From contig JAPFFF010000007.1 of assembly GCA_039105265.1 (NCBI GenBank), positions 1,364,001-1,428,000 on the forward strand: 64,000 nt of DNA, written 5' to 3'. Within the stretch, counting starts at the first letter, position 1. Each line of letters begins with the position of its first letter. The DNA is from Tritrichomonas musculus. Its lineage: Eukaryota; Parabasalia; Tritrichomonadida; Tritrichomonadidae. Positions 19,805 through 30,077 of this stretch are shown one piece after another. Position numbers and translations under genes: made by a program. Under the pieces are notes generated by a model. The model searched no databases, was not told the DNA's origin, and saw nothing but the letters and a program-made list of their open reading frames with translations.

Positions 19805-20630
19805 ATTGTTTATTTTAACCAAAAATTTTGTTTTTTATGAGCTCCTTAATAATATTATTCAACTTATAAAAGCATATCTCTCATATTTTCGCATGAGGGA
19901 GCCTTCAGTTTTTATATGATAGATGAAATATTGAGATAATTAATTTCTTTATATTCCCATAAATATCATAGGATAGATGTAAAAAATAAGATTATATACA
20001 TATTCGATCTTAGTTTTTGTTTATATCAAAGGTGATCATAATTATTTTTAAAAAATCTGCGGGAAAAGGTTTCTTTATATAATTTTCTTTTAAATATAAT
20101 AATCAAAAATAACAAAAATATATTCTTAAAATAAATGGAGAAATATGAATTTTTTATTGAGAAATTTCTTTTTTTTTCTCATAAAAAATTGTGTAAGATT
20201 TTTTTTTAACGATCATATTTTGTGAGATTTGCATATACTCTTCAAAAAATTGAATCATTTTTCCATTGACAAACTTTTTGAAAGAGTTATGCATGGATGA
20301 TAAATTAAAATATCTTCAAAATAAATATTAAAAGTTCAAATGTTTTATGTATTATATTTTAAGTATATTTAATCTTAAAATATTTGCTTATATGAGATAA
20401 TTTTGTAAGAGAATATGAGGGTAATGACTTTTGAACTTATTAATTCTCTATTATATTTAGGTTATTTTATGTTTTGAGCTAAGATTGAATCAATTTGATT
20501 GAATAATTATTTCGAAATCTGTTTTTTTGAATTCACTTTCATACCTATAAATAAATGATATATCTTTAGTAATATTCTACTGTATAATTGGATAAAATTA
20601 ATGAATAAAACTTAATATTATTAACTTAAT
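19805..20630. other. AT-rich, gene-free stretch
   Basis: No gene, RNA or strong repeat was recognised after the MULE relic's last coding part, and no right end of the MULE was found here. Confidence 0.5.
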
Positions 20631-20639
20631 AAATATAGT

Positions 20640-21143
20640 AAGGGTGTCCAAATTGGATATTTTAACCGTTTTTTGGATTTTTTTTTTTTTAAATTTTGGA
20701 TAACGGTTTTATTTTGAATTACTATTTGTTTATATAGAATTATTAAAAAAAACCAATAAATTCTTTATTTTTGCATATTTTTGTGTATTTGCTGTTAATT
20801 AAATTAGTTATGCTTTGGGTTTTTTTAATTTTCTTTGTTACAAAATAAAGAAAATGACAGAAAATACAAAAAATCCAAAAAAATTAATGTAAACTATAGA
20901 ATTGATTTTTTATATATCCATTCAATAGTTTATTTTGGATTTTCTCAGAAAATAATCCATTCAATGGTTTACAGTATTCAAAAAAATCCATTCGATAGTT
21001 TACATTCAGAACTTTTTGAGAATAAAAATCCATTTATTAACACTTTTGATTTATTATATGAAAAAATAAAAAATCCAAGCGGGATTTTTTTCCCATCCAG
21101 GATAACGGTTATTCTACGATAAAATCCAAAATGGACAGGATTA
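20640..21143. mobile_element. About 504-bp MITE with AAGGGTGTCCAAATTGGAT-type ends
   Basis: The left end (from 20640) and inverted right end (AATCCTGTCCATTTTGGAT, to 21143) agree at most positions. They are flanked by the direct repeat AAATATAGT (20631-20639, 21144-21152), consistent with an 8-9 base duplication of a hAT- or MULE-type insertion. Inside, TCCATTCAATAGTTTA-like phrases occur three times (near 20920, 20956, 20987). No gene. Confidence 0.7.
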
Positions 21144-21383
21144 AATATAGTTAACTTATTTATTTGCTTACTTTCAGTATATTTAGGAAATTGCATTAAG
21201 GGGGTACTGTCTTTGCATTTATCTCAATATATAATTTATATTTAAAATTAAGAAATCATAAAAATAATAAATAAATTTTTTTATTGAAATATTTAATTAT
21301 ATACAGCATAATAATTTGAGAATTTAAAGATAAAAATAAATATGAATATGACCTTGAAGAACTTTTTAAAAGTAAACTGCATC

Positions 21384-22034
21384 TCAAAAGTCGGGCCGGT
21401 TTTAACCTATATTTGACCAAAAATTTGGCGGGAAATTTATAAACAATTCAAATGTGGTACTGTAAACTATTCAAAAATGGCCTGAGTTTTGACTCATTCA
21501 ATTTAAAATCTTAAGAAAAAAATCATTAAAATCAAATTTTTATTAAGCAAAAAATGATAAATAAGGAAATTAATGAACTACATGAAATAATGAAAGACAA
21601 TTATCATATATATTTGATTTTTTGATTGTTTAAAGTCACTGATATAGAGGCAATTTGATAAGCTTAAAAAAAAAAAAATGATTTCTGCATAATAAAATTA
21701 CGGAAACATTTGTAAATTCATATCCTGTGAATATTTTTTGCATCAGTCAGCAAGATATGAATAATTATTATGTATCATATTTGGAATGCGAATTAATATT
21801 TTCGTAAATATTTGGATATAGAATCGGATTTACTAGATTGAAAGCGATTTCCGATTGGGAATTATGTGATTTTTCCGAATAAAAACTTGATTCTATTCAT
21901 GAAAATTTGATTTTAAGAATTTTTCATAGAAGATATCTATTTTTTTGTGAGAAAAAAATGAAAAAATTTCGAAATTGTGAGAAAATATTTATGCCAAAAA
22001 AATTGAGACAAAAAAATGGGGGCCTGACTTTTGA
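21384..22034. mobile_element. About 650-bp inverted-repeat element, TCAAAAGTC(G/A)GGCC ends
   Basis: TCAAAAGTCGGGCC at 21384-21397 and GGCCTGACTTTTGA at 22021-22034 are inverted with one mismatch. A further inner copy of the motif (GGCCTGAGTTTTGACTCA) lies near 21479. No clear target duplication. Ends resemble those of the element at 6296-7290. Confidence 0.5.
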
Positions 22035-23638
22035 TTTTAAGTTTATTTATTAACCTAATGTATTCAAAAATAAAAAAAAATATAATATATTTTGCAAATT
22101 TTTATGCAAAAGCATCTTGCTTTCTTTAAAATAAAATCATAAATAAATTATAATATAAGAATTAAAATAGATTGAAATAAATAAATAAATTATAATTAAT
22201 AATAGATTCAAAAAAGGTAAGCCAAATAATATTAAATTAAAATCATTTTAATTTTTTTTTAAGAAATCTCTCTTTAGAGCTTATTTATTTGCAGAATTAA
22301 TGCGAATGGATCTAATAAAATAAGCAGAAATTTCTTGTATCGCTCAGAATAAATTTTTGTTTTTTGAAACTTTTTCTGAAGTGCTTCTCACAAAAAAAAT
22401 GACAAATTTCAAATTTATTCTGAAGCCGGTGCTTGAATTTGATCAACGAAATCATTAAAATCTTATTATTTATAAAAAATTAAATTTCTCCTTAAAGAGT
22501 TTTTTTGAAAAAAACAATTCTATCTATAAGATGCAAAATTAGATCTTTGCCTATACAACGCATTAATAATGGAATTAATTCAAACAATTTTTTTATGATT
22601 ATGGAGCTACCAAAGATTTATAATTTAAATATAAGAATCATAGAAATCAAATCGATGACCTATGTCATTTTCGAGAATTGACTCCCAAATTTGTGAGCTT
22701 TATTTCATAAAAAAATAAATTATTTATCACAAAAGTGAAAATTAAATTCAACTTTTTCTTAATATAAAATAATATTTTGAATAGTTAAAAAATAAAAAAT
22801 AAAAATGGATTAAAATCGATAAAAAAATCATATATAAATTATATAATTTAGTGTTTTTTATCCACTTCATTTTTATTTATTGCAACAATGAGAAGATATG
22901 ATTCTTAGCTTTTTTTTTTTTAAAGATTATATATAATTGACATTGAATTTTATTACAAAAATATTGCTTGGTATTTAACATATTCTTTTGTAAATACATG
23001 AATATTTGATGTTTGATATGATTCAAACCTATTTTTTGTACAAAAATCAAAAATTAATTGTTTGAAAATAGAACCAATAAAATATATCTGTATACTATTT
23101 TATGAATGAATCATAATAATAAAAATGTTTTTTTATTGCATTTTTATATATATTCTATCAAGAAATATAAAAAACAAAATAAATGATAAGTTTTCAAAAA
23201 GTTAAAATTGAATAAAATTATATTTTCTTTTTATCTTTTCATAATATTAAATTATTCAAATATTAAATATGGATATAAATAGCAAAAAATTATTAGGATT
23301 TTATATATGCATATAAAATTGTAAACATCATTATTGGATGAAAAAATGACAAAGAAAGTAACCCCTTAAACAATTTTATCTTTTCAAATTCACTTTTTAA
23401 AAGAAAAAATAGAGTATTTTAATTTTTGAATTACATAATTAATAATTTTATCATTTTTATATTGTCTGTTTATTTTGATCAATTTATATTTATTTTTTTA
23501 AAAAAAATCATATATAACATATTTATTGCTTTATAAAAATCAGCGAATGCGAAACATTTAATTATTCTTCATGAATATAGCTTAATTTATGAATTTAATT
23601 TTGATCTTATTTTCAAAAAAATTGGAGTTACTTTTTAA
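22035..23638. other. AT-rich, gene-free stretch
   Basis: No gene or clear repeat is seen up to the start codon of the TH1-like gene. The last 100 bases are the likely promoter region, without a recognisable element. Confidence 0.5.
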
Positions 23639-24433
23639 ATGAGTGATTCAGATGATCCTCCAAAAAAACAATCAAAAATTGACAAGCCAGTAAAAAGAGA
23701 AAAGAAATCAAAAACGATGAAAGCAAGTAATAAAAAGGACAGAGATTCTAAAAAAGCAAAAAATACGAAATCTCAAAAAAGAAGCAATATAACACGTGAT
23801 ACTACAACAGAATCATTGCAAGGAGATGGTGAATATATTTTTGAATCTCCCGAGCAACAACAACTAAGGAATACTGCAGATAGCTTTTTCAAAGATAGAA
23901 AAAAAAGACGAGCAAGTAGTGTCAGAAAGAAATTTTTCAATGATCATATAGGTTTGAGTGAGGTTGCCGAAATTAGTGACCTTCTTACCGAAAATGATGA
24001 TGAAGGTATTTTATTTTCAGACCGAACAAGCAGGCTTTCACATCGTTCACATATGTCTGAGTGCATATTTATTATTTCAACAAATTATATTTATTTTTTG
24101 AATAGTCATCTTGGATACGAAGAAGATATGGAGCCTCTTCCAATTTCAAGTTTAAAAGGAATCGCTACATCAACAGAAGAAGATAATGCTGTTATTCTTC
24201 TTTTTGATGATTATAAATCACAACTTTTCATGACTCCATATAAAATTGAATTAATGATGATACTCAAAACTCAATATAAGAAATGCACAGGAAACGATAT
24301 TGAATTTACTTTTGAAGATGTCGTTGAATTTCCAGTAAATGCAGATACTCTTTTCGAAGTAAATTTCATTCAAACAACTGATGGAATCAGAATGACATTA
24401 TACTGCAAGGCCAATACAAACAAATCTCATTAG
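23639..24433 (+). CDS. Myosin-I tail (TH1)-like domain protein without a motor
   Basis: A 264-residue protein. Residues 1-95 are Lys/Ser-rich and disordered (KKQSKIDKPVKREKKSK), possibly nuclear-targeting or membrane-binding. Residues about 97-255 resemble the TH1 region of class I myosins, a PH-like fold that binds acidic phospholipids. The order is: VRKKFFNDHIGLSE start; SDRTSRLSHRSHMSECIFIISTNYIYFLN strand pattern; LPISSLKGIATSTEEDNAVILLF; and KIELMMILKTQYKKCTGNDIEFTF end. No motor or IQ motif is present and the length is complete, so it is a stand-alone TH1-like protein. The assignment rests on pattern resemblance and is tentative. Confidence 0.55.
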   Translation: MSDSDDPPKKQSKIDKPVKREKKSKTMKASNKKDRDSKKAKNTKSQKRSNITRDTTTESLQGDGEYIFESPEQQQLRNTADSFFKDRKKRRASSVRKKFFNDHIGLSEVAEISDLLTENDDEGILFSDRTSRLSHRSHMSECIFIISTNYIYFLNSHLGYEEDMEPLPISSLKGIATSTEEDNAVILLFDDYKSQLFMTPYKIELMMILKTQYKKCTGNDIEFTFEDVVEFPVNADTLFEVNFIQTTDGIRMTLYCKANTNKSH

Positions 24434-24678
24434 TGTTTTTTTTTTTTTTTTTTTAAATTTTAATTTTCTTTCTTTTGAAAACATATTTTTTTTTTCTGCA
24501 GAAGACTTTAGAGTTTACTGAGATATTTTATACAATTATCACATATTTGATGCATACTTGACGTATTTACATTTTTTAATATTTTAAGATAAAGACAATC
24601 ATTTTTTTCAAAGGTTTTCATTATTTTGAATTAAATCATATATTGAAAAAGTTTTTCAATAAAGATTTTTAATACGAA

Positions 24679-25164
24679 ATGCTTTGGCTTGCTTTTATAC
24701 TTGGAATAAGACAGAATTGCAACGCTCGTCAATTTGACATACATGGAGAAGTTTCTGTTCTTCAAACAAATGACAAAGGCTGGGCTTATGCTGGTGTTGG
24801 ATTTGGAGATTTTGGACACAACATTCGAGTTCGTGCCTGGGAAGTTGATGACGAATTGACAATATACATGGAATACGGTCATAAATGCCCAACAAACGAA
24901 AGTAAAATTGTAGAAGGTGCAAAAATCTTCCTTGAAAGTAGCTCACAATACGCTATTTTTGGATTTAAATCAAGAAACGCAAGAGTTGGAAATGTTACAG
25001 TTTCTATCGCAAGTACTGTTCGACCAATTCATCCAAACTCTCCCCAAACAGCAATATGCTCTCTTTTCGTTTTCTTTACTGTCAACTTTGTTTTAGCAGG
25101 ATTCCTTCAATTATACTACTTCAGAGGAGCTATGGATCCAAATGAATATCGCGTTGCTGAATAA
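24679..25164 (+). CDS. Small type I membrane protein, unknown function
   Basis: 161 residues. Residues 1-17 (MLWLAFILGIRQNCNA) look like a short signal peptide. About 110 luminal or extracellular residues follow, with beta-strand-like alternation (FDIHGEVSVLQTNDKGWAY). One membrane helix lies near 122-146 (ICSLFVFFTVNFVLAGF), with a short tail ending DPNEYRVAE. Two candidate N-glycosylation sites (NES, NVT) are visible. No family was recognised. TCAATAAAG lies about 20 bases before the ATG and is shared with the gene at 27207. The stop runs into TAAATAAA. Confidence 0.7.
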   Translation: MLWLAFILGIRQNCNARQFDIHGEVSVLQTNDKGWAYAGVGFGDFGHNIRVRAWEVDDELTIYMEYGHKCPTNESKIVEGAKIFLESSSQYAIFGFKSRNARVGNVTVSIASTVRPIHPNSPQTAICSLFVFFTVNFVLAGFLQLYYFRGAMDPNEYRVAE

Positions 25165-25588
25165 ATAAATTTTTTATCTTTTTTAAATTTTATAATAGTT
25201 TTTTTGCATGCTTTTCAGTATATTTATGAAATAACATTTTAGTTTTCTTATTGCTTTTGATCGTAAAACGTAATAGAAGTTTTCTGAATCTAGATTGATA
25301 TATCTGCTTTTATCAGAAAATAGATATTATCCCAGATTACAACTATTTAAACATATAGATTTTACCAATAGCTTTACAAATTTTCTTGCTTTTGGTTGAT
25401 TAATGGAAAAGTTTATGAAAACAAATCTAATACTGAGCTTTCACATCAATAATTATGCAGCTTCTATTAATGTTAACAATCATAACTTTATAATAAATGC
25501 TACGGATTTCAAATCATTTAAGACAAAAATTTAATTATCCTTTTGAAAAATTAATGAATATACATACTAAATCAAATATTTATATAAC
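25165..25588. other. Intergenic, convergent genes
   Basis: This lies between the 3' ends of two convergent genes. Nothing beyond AT-rich sequence is seen. Confidence 0.5.
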
Positions 25589-26251
25589 TTACATATAGTT
25601 TGATTCAATATGTTCCAAAATTGGCTGAGGAAACAAAGTTGAAATCAATGAATAATCATAGACCGAAGTATTGTGACTTTCATCTCTTAATTCAACGAGC
25701 AAATTTCCTTCATCAGAGAAGATTCTATTTATGAATATTTTCTTTTTTGGTTCATAATTATTGTTTTGAATAAACCATAACGAATCAATTCTGGTTAATT
25801 CATTGTTAAAACTTGAACTATCCTTCAGAAGAATTACATTTTCTTTTTGTAGCTGATGATATTGTAATTCACTTAATTTATTTAAAGAAGATCCTTCAGA
25901 TATTTTAATTGCACTTTGGTCTGATATTTCATGCTTTTCATTTTGCTGCTTTTTTTCACGCTTTGCTTCTCTCTTTCGTGCTTTTTTTTGCTCTTTTTTT
26001 TCTGGCTTGTTTTTTTCATGATACTGCTCAACTAATATTTGGCAATTTGTTAAATTTTCGATTGGCTCCCATGTGTAATCTTTTGGATCATCATATCCAG
26101 CCCACTTTACGAGATAAAAAATATCGCCGTTATCGTCTGTAATACAATTTAATATTTTTTCGACTTCATAAATTTCACCATCCTCTTCTTCTTCTTCAAG
26201 ATCTGCTGGTTTTTGCTCAGGTTTTTCTTCTTTAATAAGAAATTTATCCAT
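25589..26251 (-). CDS. Chromodomain protein (HP1-like)
   Basis: 220 residues, expected in the nucleus binding methylated histone tails. After a Glu-rich start the chromodomain spans about residues 26-80: the pattern E(I)YEVEKILNC, YLVKWAGYDDPKDYTWEPIENL shows the aromatic cage positions (Tyr, Trp, Trp) and the conserved YLVKW. A highly basic Lys/Arg stretch follows (85-105). The C-terminal 70 residues, with alternating hydrophobics ending IESNYM, may be a chromoshadow-like domain, but that is not clear. Length and order fit HP1-type proteins. The 5' end faces the divergent gene at 26423. Confidence 0.85.
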   Translation of the reverse strand: MDKFLIKEEKPEQKPADLEEEEEDGEIYEVEKILNCITDDNGDIFYLVKWAGYDDPKDYTWEPIENLTNCQILVEQYHEKNKPEKKEQKKARKREAKREKKQQNEKHEISDQSAIKISEGSSLNKLSELQYHQLQKENVILLKDSSSFNNELTRIDSLWFIQNNNYEPKKKIFINRIFSDEGNLLVELRDESHNTSVYDYSLISTLFPQPILEHIESNYM

Positions 26252-26422
26252 GATAAAAATTCAAAACCCTCAAAAAAGTTGATTTTGATTTCGTATTTGT
26301 CTGTTAATTTCTATGATTTATTTTAGTTATCACTTTTTCTATGTTACGATATATTTTTTGTTAATTTTTTATCAAATATAAATCTTTTTGTGAGAAAATC
26401 AAATTTTTAAATTTGATCTGCA

Positions 26423-27058
26423 ATGACAATTCATGCTCCTTTTATTGAATCACTCAACTCTACAGATCTTCAAAAGGCATCAGAAACTCTGCTAAAATTG
26501 AGCCCAGAGTTAGTTGGATGCAATAATTGGCCAGATCAGTATCCTGAAACTCCAACAGTTTATGTTAGAGTTGCACACAATAACAAAGAAATATTTGTCC
26601 GATTTGATGTTGAAGAACATTATACAGTTGCTCACGTAGAAAAAGATAATGGAGAAGTTTGGTACGATTCAACATGTGAATTCTTTATTACATTTGATGA
26701 TCTTGGATATTACAATATTGAAACAACTTGCATCGGGAAAGTCCTTCTCGGATTTCAAAAAACATTGCCAGATCAGATTTTGGGATCGACAGACTCAATT
26801 AATAGATTACCATCTCTTGGCACTGAAACATTTGATGAAAAAGTTGGTGATAATAAATGGAATCTTACATATGCAGTTCCATTATCAGCCTTTTGGAAGC
26901 ATAATTTAACTTCTCTTCATGGCGTTAAAGCACACTGCAACTTTTATAAATGCGGCGATAGCTTGTCGAAGCCGCATTTTATAACATGGAGACCTATAAA
27001 AAATCCCAAACCATTTTTCCATATGCCAGAATTTTTCGGCGAGATTGATTTTGAATGA
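26423..27058 (+). CDS. CBM9-like (DOMON-fold) carbohydrate-binding protein
   Basis: 211 residues with no signal peptide or membrane helix. The whole length matches the small stand-alone CBM9-like proteins common in Bacteroidetes. Characteristic parts are: WPDQYPETPTVYVRVAHNNKEIFVRFDV near residues 35-65, an Ala-His-like first strand; YDSTCEFFITFDDLGYYNIETTCIG near 86-110, the Asp-Ser-Cys-Glu-Phe-Phe and Tyr-Tyr-Asn-Glu signature; WNLTYAVPLSAF near 145-160; and a last aromatic stretch (FHMPEFFGEIDF). The role is likely sugar binding or an unknown cytosolic function. Because the family is mainly bacterial, transfer from gut Bacteroidetes is a reasonable inference, though base composition now matches its neighbours. 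Confidence 0.75.
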   Translation: MTIHAPFIESLNSTDLQKASETLLKLSPELVGCNNWPDQYPETPTVYVRVAHNNKEIFVRFDVEEHYTVAHVEKDNGEVWYDSTCEFFITFDDLGYYNIETTCIGKVLLGFQKTLPDQILGSTDSINRLPSLGTETFDEKVGDNKWNLTYAVPLSAFWKHNLTSLHGVKAHCNFYKCGDSLSKPHFITWRPIKNPKPFFHMPEFFGEIDFE

Positions 27059-27206
27059 TAAAGGATCTGTTGTTAATCAACAACTGATGATCCATATCAA
27101 GGAAACAAGAAGATAGTTTTAAATAAAAAATGAATTAAGAGTTTACAATGCTTTTTTCTAAAATATGATTGATTATAAACTTCAGAATTTTCAATAAAGT
27201 TTTTTT

Positions 27207-28433
27207 ATGAGAAAATTTACATACATGAATTACCCTTCTAAACCTTTAGTTTTTCTATATTCCATATTATCCATTATTTTTAGTATCATAGGTATTACTT
27301 TTGCAATACTATTATTACTTCATACAGAAACAATAACAAAGACTTATGATATTATATTTAACTCAGATAAAGAAAACGCGAATTTTTTAAATGTAGCATT
27401 ATCAAATCTTGTTCCAGCACATTTTTTTGCAGATTTAAAGTGCACTTTCACGAGATCTACAGTAACTTCAGATAAACAAGGATTGAACTTTGGCGCATCA
27501 ATAAAAAAACTTAAAGATAATAGAATTATAGAAAACACTTATAAAACATATTCCGAAGATGAAATATATTTTCCGCCAAACTCTTTAACAAGCTCAAAAT
27601 TTACTTTGGTTTCATTCCCAACAGATAAAATAGATACAGTTAAACTACAACTTTCATTTATTAAACCATTTGGTTCTTTAGATCGTATGAACGCGGAATA
27701 TTCATTCTTGTCTGGTTCTGAACCAGGCATTATTCGTCCCATTACATGCTCTTTTTCATTTTTAATTTTACTTTCGATGTTTTCATATTTACAAAATATT
27801 CAAGACGTATCAATTTCTGATTTTTATTGCTGCTTTTTAGCATTTTTAGGTTTTATCAGTTTAAATCCCTTTCTTTTGATTCAAAACTACTCGAAATACA
27901 CATCATTTGATTTTTTCTCAATGCCTCTTTTTAATACCTATCTCAAATATTATATTATTTTACAAATTTTTGAACTGTGCCAAACTATTGATAAGAAAAC
28001 TCATATGACACTTTTTATATTCTTTATATTGCTATTTACCATCGATTCTCTTCAAGGAATGCTGAAAATAATTCAGATTAAAAATTCTTCTAAAGTACGA
28101 GTTCCTGTTTCAATAATAGATATTATATATATTGCTTTAAATTCTATATATATCGTTTATGCCTGCAGACTATTTAATCGTTTTTTTAACAATAACTTAA
28201 TTAATTTTCTTCTTGTTGTTAACATTGAACAAATTTCATTTTCATTAATTTCCATTATTTTAACAATTCGAGGTTATTCTTTATCAATGAATGGAAAAGC
28301 GATTTTGACATTTGTAAATCTTCTGATTGCATCGATCTGTATTCTTGTTATGAGGAAAAGGAAAAATATGCGACATCGATTAATGGACGATGACGAAGAA
28401 CCTTTATTTTCATCCAATTCAAATATAAATTAA
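27207..28433 (+). CDS. Multi-pass membrane protein, GOST/Wntless-like layout
   Basis: 408 residues. One membrane helix lies near residues 12-40. A 150-residue luminal beta-rich region follows (about 42-190, KLQLSFIKPFGSLD near its end). About seven hydrophobic helices come between 192 and 390 (e.g. FLILLSMFSYL, CFLAFLGFISLNPFLL, LFIFFILLFTIDSL, FLLVVNIEQISFSLISIIL, ILTFVNLLIASICILVM). The tail is charged (RKRKNMRHRLMDDDEEP). A signal/anchor helix, a luminal domain and then seven helices is the arrangement of Wntless/TMEM181/GOST proteins of the secretory pathway, but sequence identity is too low to claim it. The motif TCAATAAAG lies 13 bases before the ATG. Confidence 0.6.
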   Translation: MRKFTYMNYPSKPLVFLYSILSIIFSIIGITFAILLLLHTETITKTYDIIFNSDKENANFLNVALSNLVPAHFFADLKCTFTRSTVTSDKQGLNFGASIKKLKDNRIIENTYKTYSEDEIYFPPNSLTSSKFTLVSFPTDKIDTVKLQLSFIKPFGSLDRMNAEYSFLSGSEPGIIRPITCSFSFLILLSMFSYLQNIQDVSISDFYCCFLAFLGFISLNPFLLIQNYSKYTSFDFFSMPLFNTYLKYYIILQIFELCQTIDKKTHMTLFIFFILLFTIDSLQGMLKIIQIKNSSKVRVPVSIIDIIYIALNSIYIVYACRLFNRFFNNNLINFLLVVNIEQISFSLISIILTIRGYSLSMNGKAILTFVNLLIASICILVMRKRKNMRHRLMDDDEEPLFSSNSNIN

Positions 28434-28612
28434 TTTTATATATGTACTTATTATTTAAATAGTATTTATTTTATAATAAAATGTTTTATTAAGTATAAAA
28501 TACAATTTTTATCAATCTTATATTTTGCACTCGTATATACATACGTGCACAATAAAGCCATATTACTTACTGAAAATAATAATATTGCACTTTTTCTTTA
28601 TTTTGCATAAAA

Positions 28613-29275
28613 TTACCAAATATTATTTTTGATTTCAATTTCTTTAACCACTCTATTGATAACATTTCCTGTATTAAGATTGTCATTAGAAATACATAAT
28701 GTTTTTTCCATTATTTCATCTGCTGATTGCTTTTGCGGATTAAGGTGAACATAAATTACAATTGGTTTATCGTCTGTAACAATATCTGTAATAGGAGAAA
28801 TTTTTTCCTCATCCTCATTTATAAATAACGAGTATCTGGGGATTCCAGGTGGAATCATCTTTCCAATGTCTGATTTCACAAAATTCATCATTATTGAGTT
28901 TTCTTTACTTCCTTTTACTAATTTATCTGTTGAAAATATGTGCATCATTTGCTGAAAGTCATTAAAAACAAATGGAATTGATAACCGTGGATCTACTCGA
29001 ATTAATTTTAAATCAACAGTTCTAATAAAAACTCTTTGAAGTCCAGCAAGGTTTAACGCAGTTCCTTGAAGATAAAATAGAGTGTGAAACAATTCTTCTA
29101 TATTTATTTGTTTTGGTTTTAATTTTAAGTAATTTAATTCGATTTTATCTGTTTTTAATAACATTCTTGGCATACTTGTATGGGGCATTAAATTAGCACC
29201 ATCAACAACAACATATAATAATGGCGATAAAGATTGAAGTTTTTTACTAGAAATGTAATGAATATTTTTATCCAT
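28613..29275 (-). CDS. EMG1: EMG1/NEP1 18S rRNA pseudouridine N1-methyltransferase
   Basis: A SPOUT-fold enzyme that uses S-adenosylmethionine to methylate a hypermodified pseudouridine in 18S rRNA during small-subunit assembly in the nucleolus. Family landmarks: LYVVVDGANL at the N terminus; ELFHTLFYLQGTALNLAGLQRVFIRT (family: SPLNxAGxLQVYIxT); LIRVDPRLSIPFVFNDFQQMM (family: LIEVxPxxRIPRTFxRFxGLM); and DKPIVIYVH with EKTLCISNDNL near the SAM-binding knot. Several usually conserved positions differ (FVF for RTF), so it is a diverged homologue. The frame opens upstream with TTG; the first ATG at 29275 gives 220 residues, in the family range. Confidence 0.82.
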   Translation of the reverse strand: MDKNIHYISSKKLQSLSPLLYVVVDGANLMPHTSMPRMLLKTDKIELNYLKLKPKQINIEELFHTLFYLQGTALNLAGLQRVFIRTVDLKLIRVDPRLSIPFVFNDFQQMMHIFSTDKLVKGSKENSIMMNFVKSDIGKMIPPGIPRYSLFINEDEEKISPITDIVTDDKPIVIYVHLNPQKQSADEIMEKTLCISNDNLNTGNVINRVVKEIEIKNNIW

Positions 29276-29690
29276 TTTGGAATTTAAGACCTTGAAAAAC
29301 GATAAAGTTTTAAATTTTCTTTTGGTCGAATTCGTATGAATGATTAACAAATTGATATCTTCGTAATTAAATTAACGAGTAAATATTTTTAATAATTATA
29401 TAAATATAAAGTTTATTATAATTTTGAATTTTGCTCAAATAAAATAAATCTATTGAGATTGATTATAAAGATACCAATAATTTGATTGCTGTATCTGGTC
29501 ACAACTAAAAGGACATAATTAATCTATAGAAAACCTTTTTGATAAAATTTGATTGACAAAACTTCCAAAAAAAAAAAAAAAAAAAATATGAACGTTCCCA
29601 ATATACGAGTCTAAATTTATAAATAGGTGCACTAAATTAAAATAAATTTCAGAATATGTTGGAATATAGATTTGAACTTGATAATATAAA
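29276..29690. other. Intergenic spacer with poly(A)
   Basis: AT-rich, with an A-run at about 29568-29586. No gene seen. Confidence 0.5.
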
Positions 29691-30077
29691 TTAAATTCGT
29701 GGTAAAACAGGTGATTGCTCTCTTTTTGCGCTTTCTTCATTTATGACTGTATAATCAAATCCACCTTTTTGATTTTCTATGTTTGAAGTAAAAATAGGCG
29801 GAGAAGGGGAACGGCGTGCAAAATCAACATCATCGTCTTGAAAATCACTGTCTGAAAAATAGTTTCTGTAAGTTGTTTTTCTTTGTACATAAATAATACG
29901 AGGATTTGATGTTAAAGGTTGATAATCTCTTTGACGAATCCGACTTGGATAAGAAAAGCGCATCGATTCTGTGTATTTTTTTGGTGCATTAGACTGAAAG
30001 CATCTTTTCAATAATATATATAATATAACTAAAAGTATGCTGATAGTTAAAGCAAAAGGAAGTGCATAAGGTAGCAT
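29691..30077 (-). CDS. Small single-pass membrane protein
   Basis: 128 residues from the first ATG (30077); the frame's earlier opening codon is TTG. Residues 1-24 form one hydrophobic helix (ALPFALTISILLVILYILL) followed by Lys-Arg-Cys. The remainder is a basic, Ser/Pro/Tyr-rich cytosolic tail with tyrosine motifs (YPSRI, YQPL, YVQR, YTVI) of the kind used as sorting signals. The tail also has an acidic patch (DSDFQDDDVDF). No family was recognised. Like its neighbours, it is on the minus strand. Confidence 0.6.
   Translation of the reverse strand: MLPYALPFALTISILLVILYILLKRCFQSNAPKKYTESMRFSYPSRIRQRDYQPLTSNPRIIYVQRKTTYRNYFSDSDFQDDDVDFARRSPSPPIFTSNIENQKGGFDYTVINEESAKREQSPVLPRI

Noticed and set aside
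20835-21122. A 95-residue coding frame
   Set aside because: It lies wholly inside a MITE and its composition follows the MITE's repeats.
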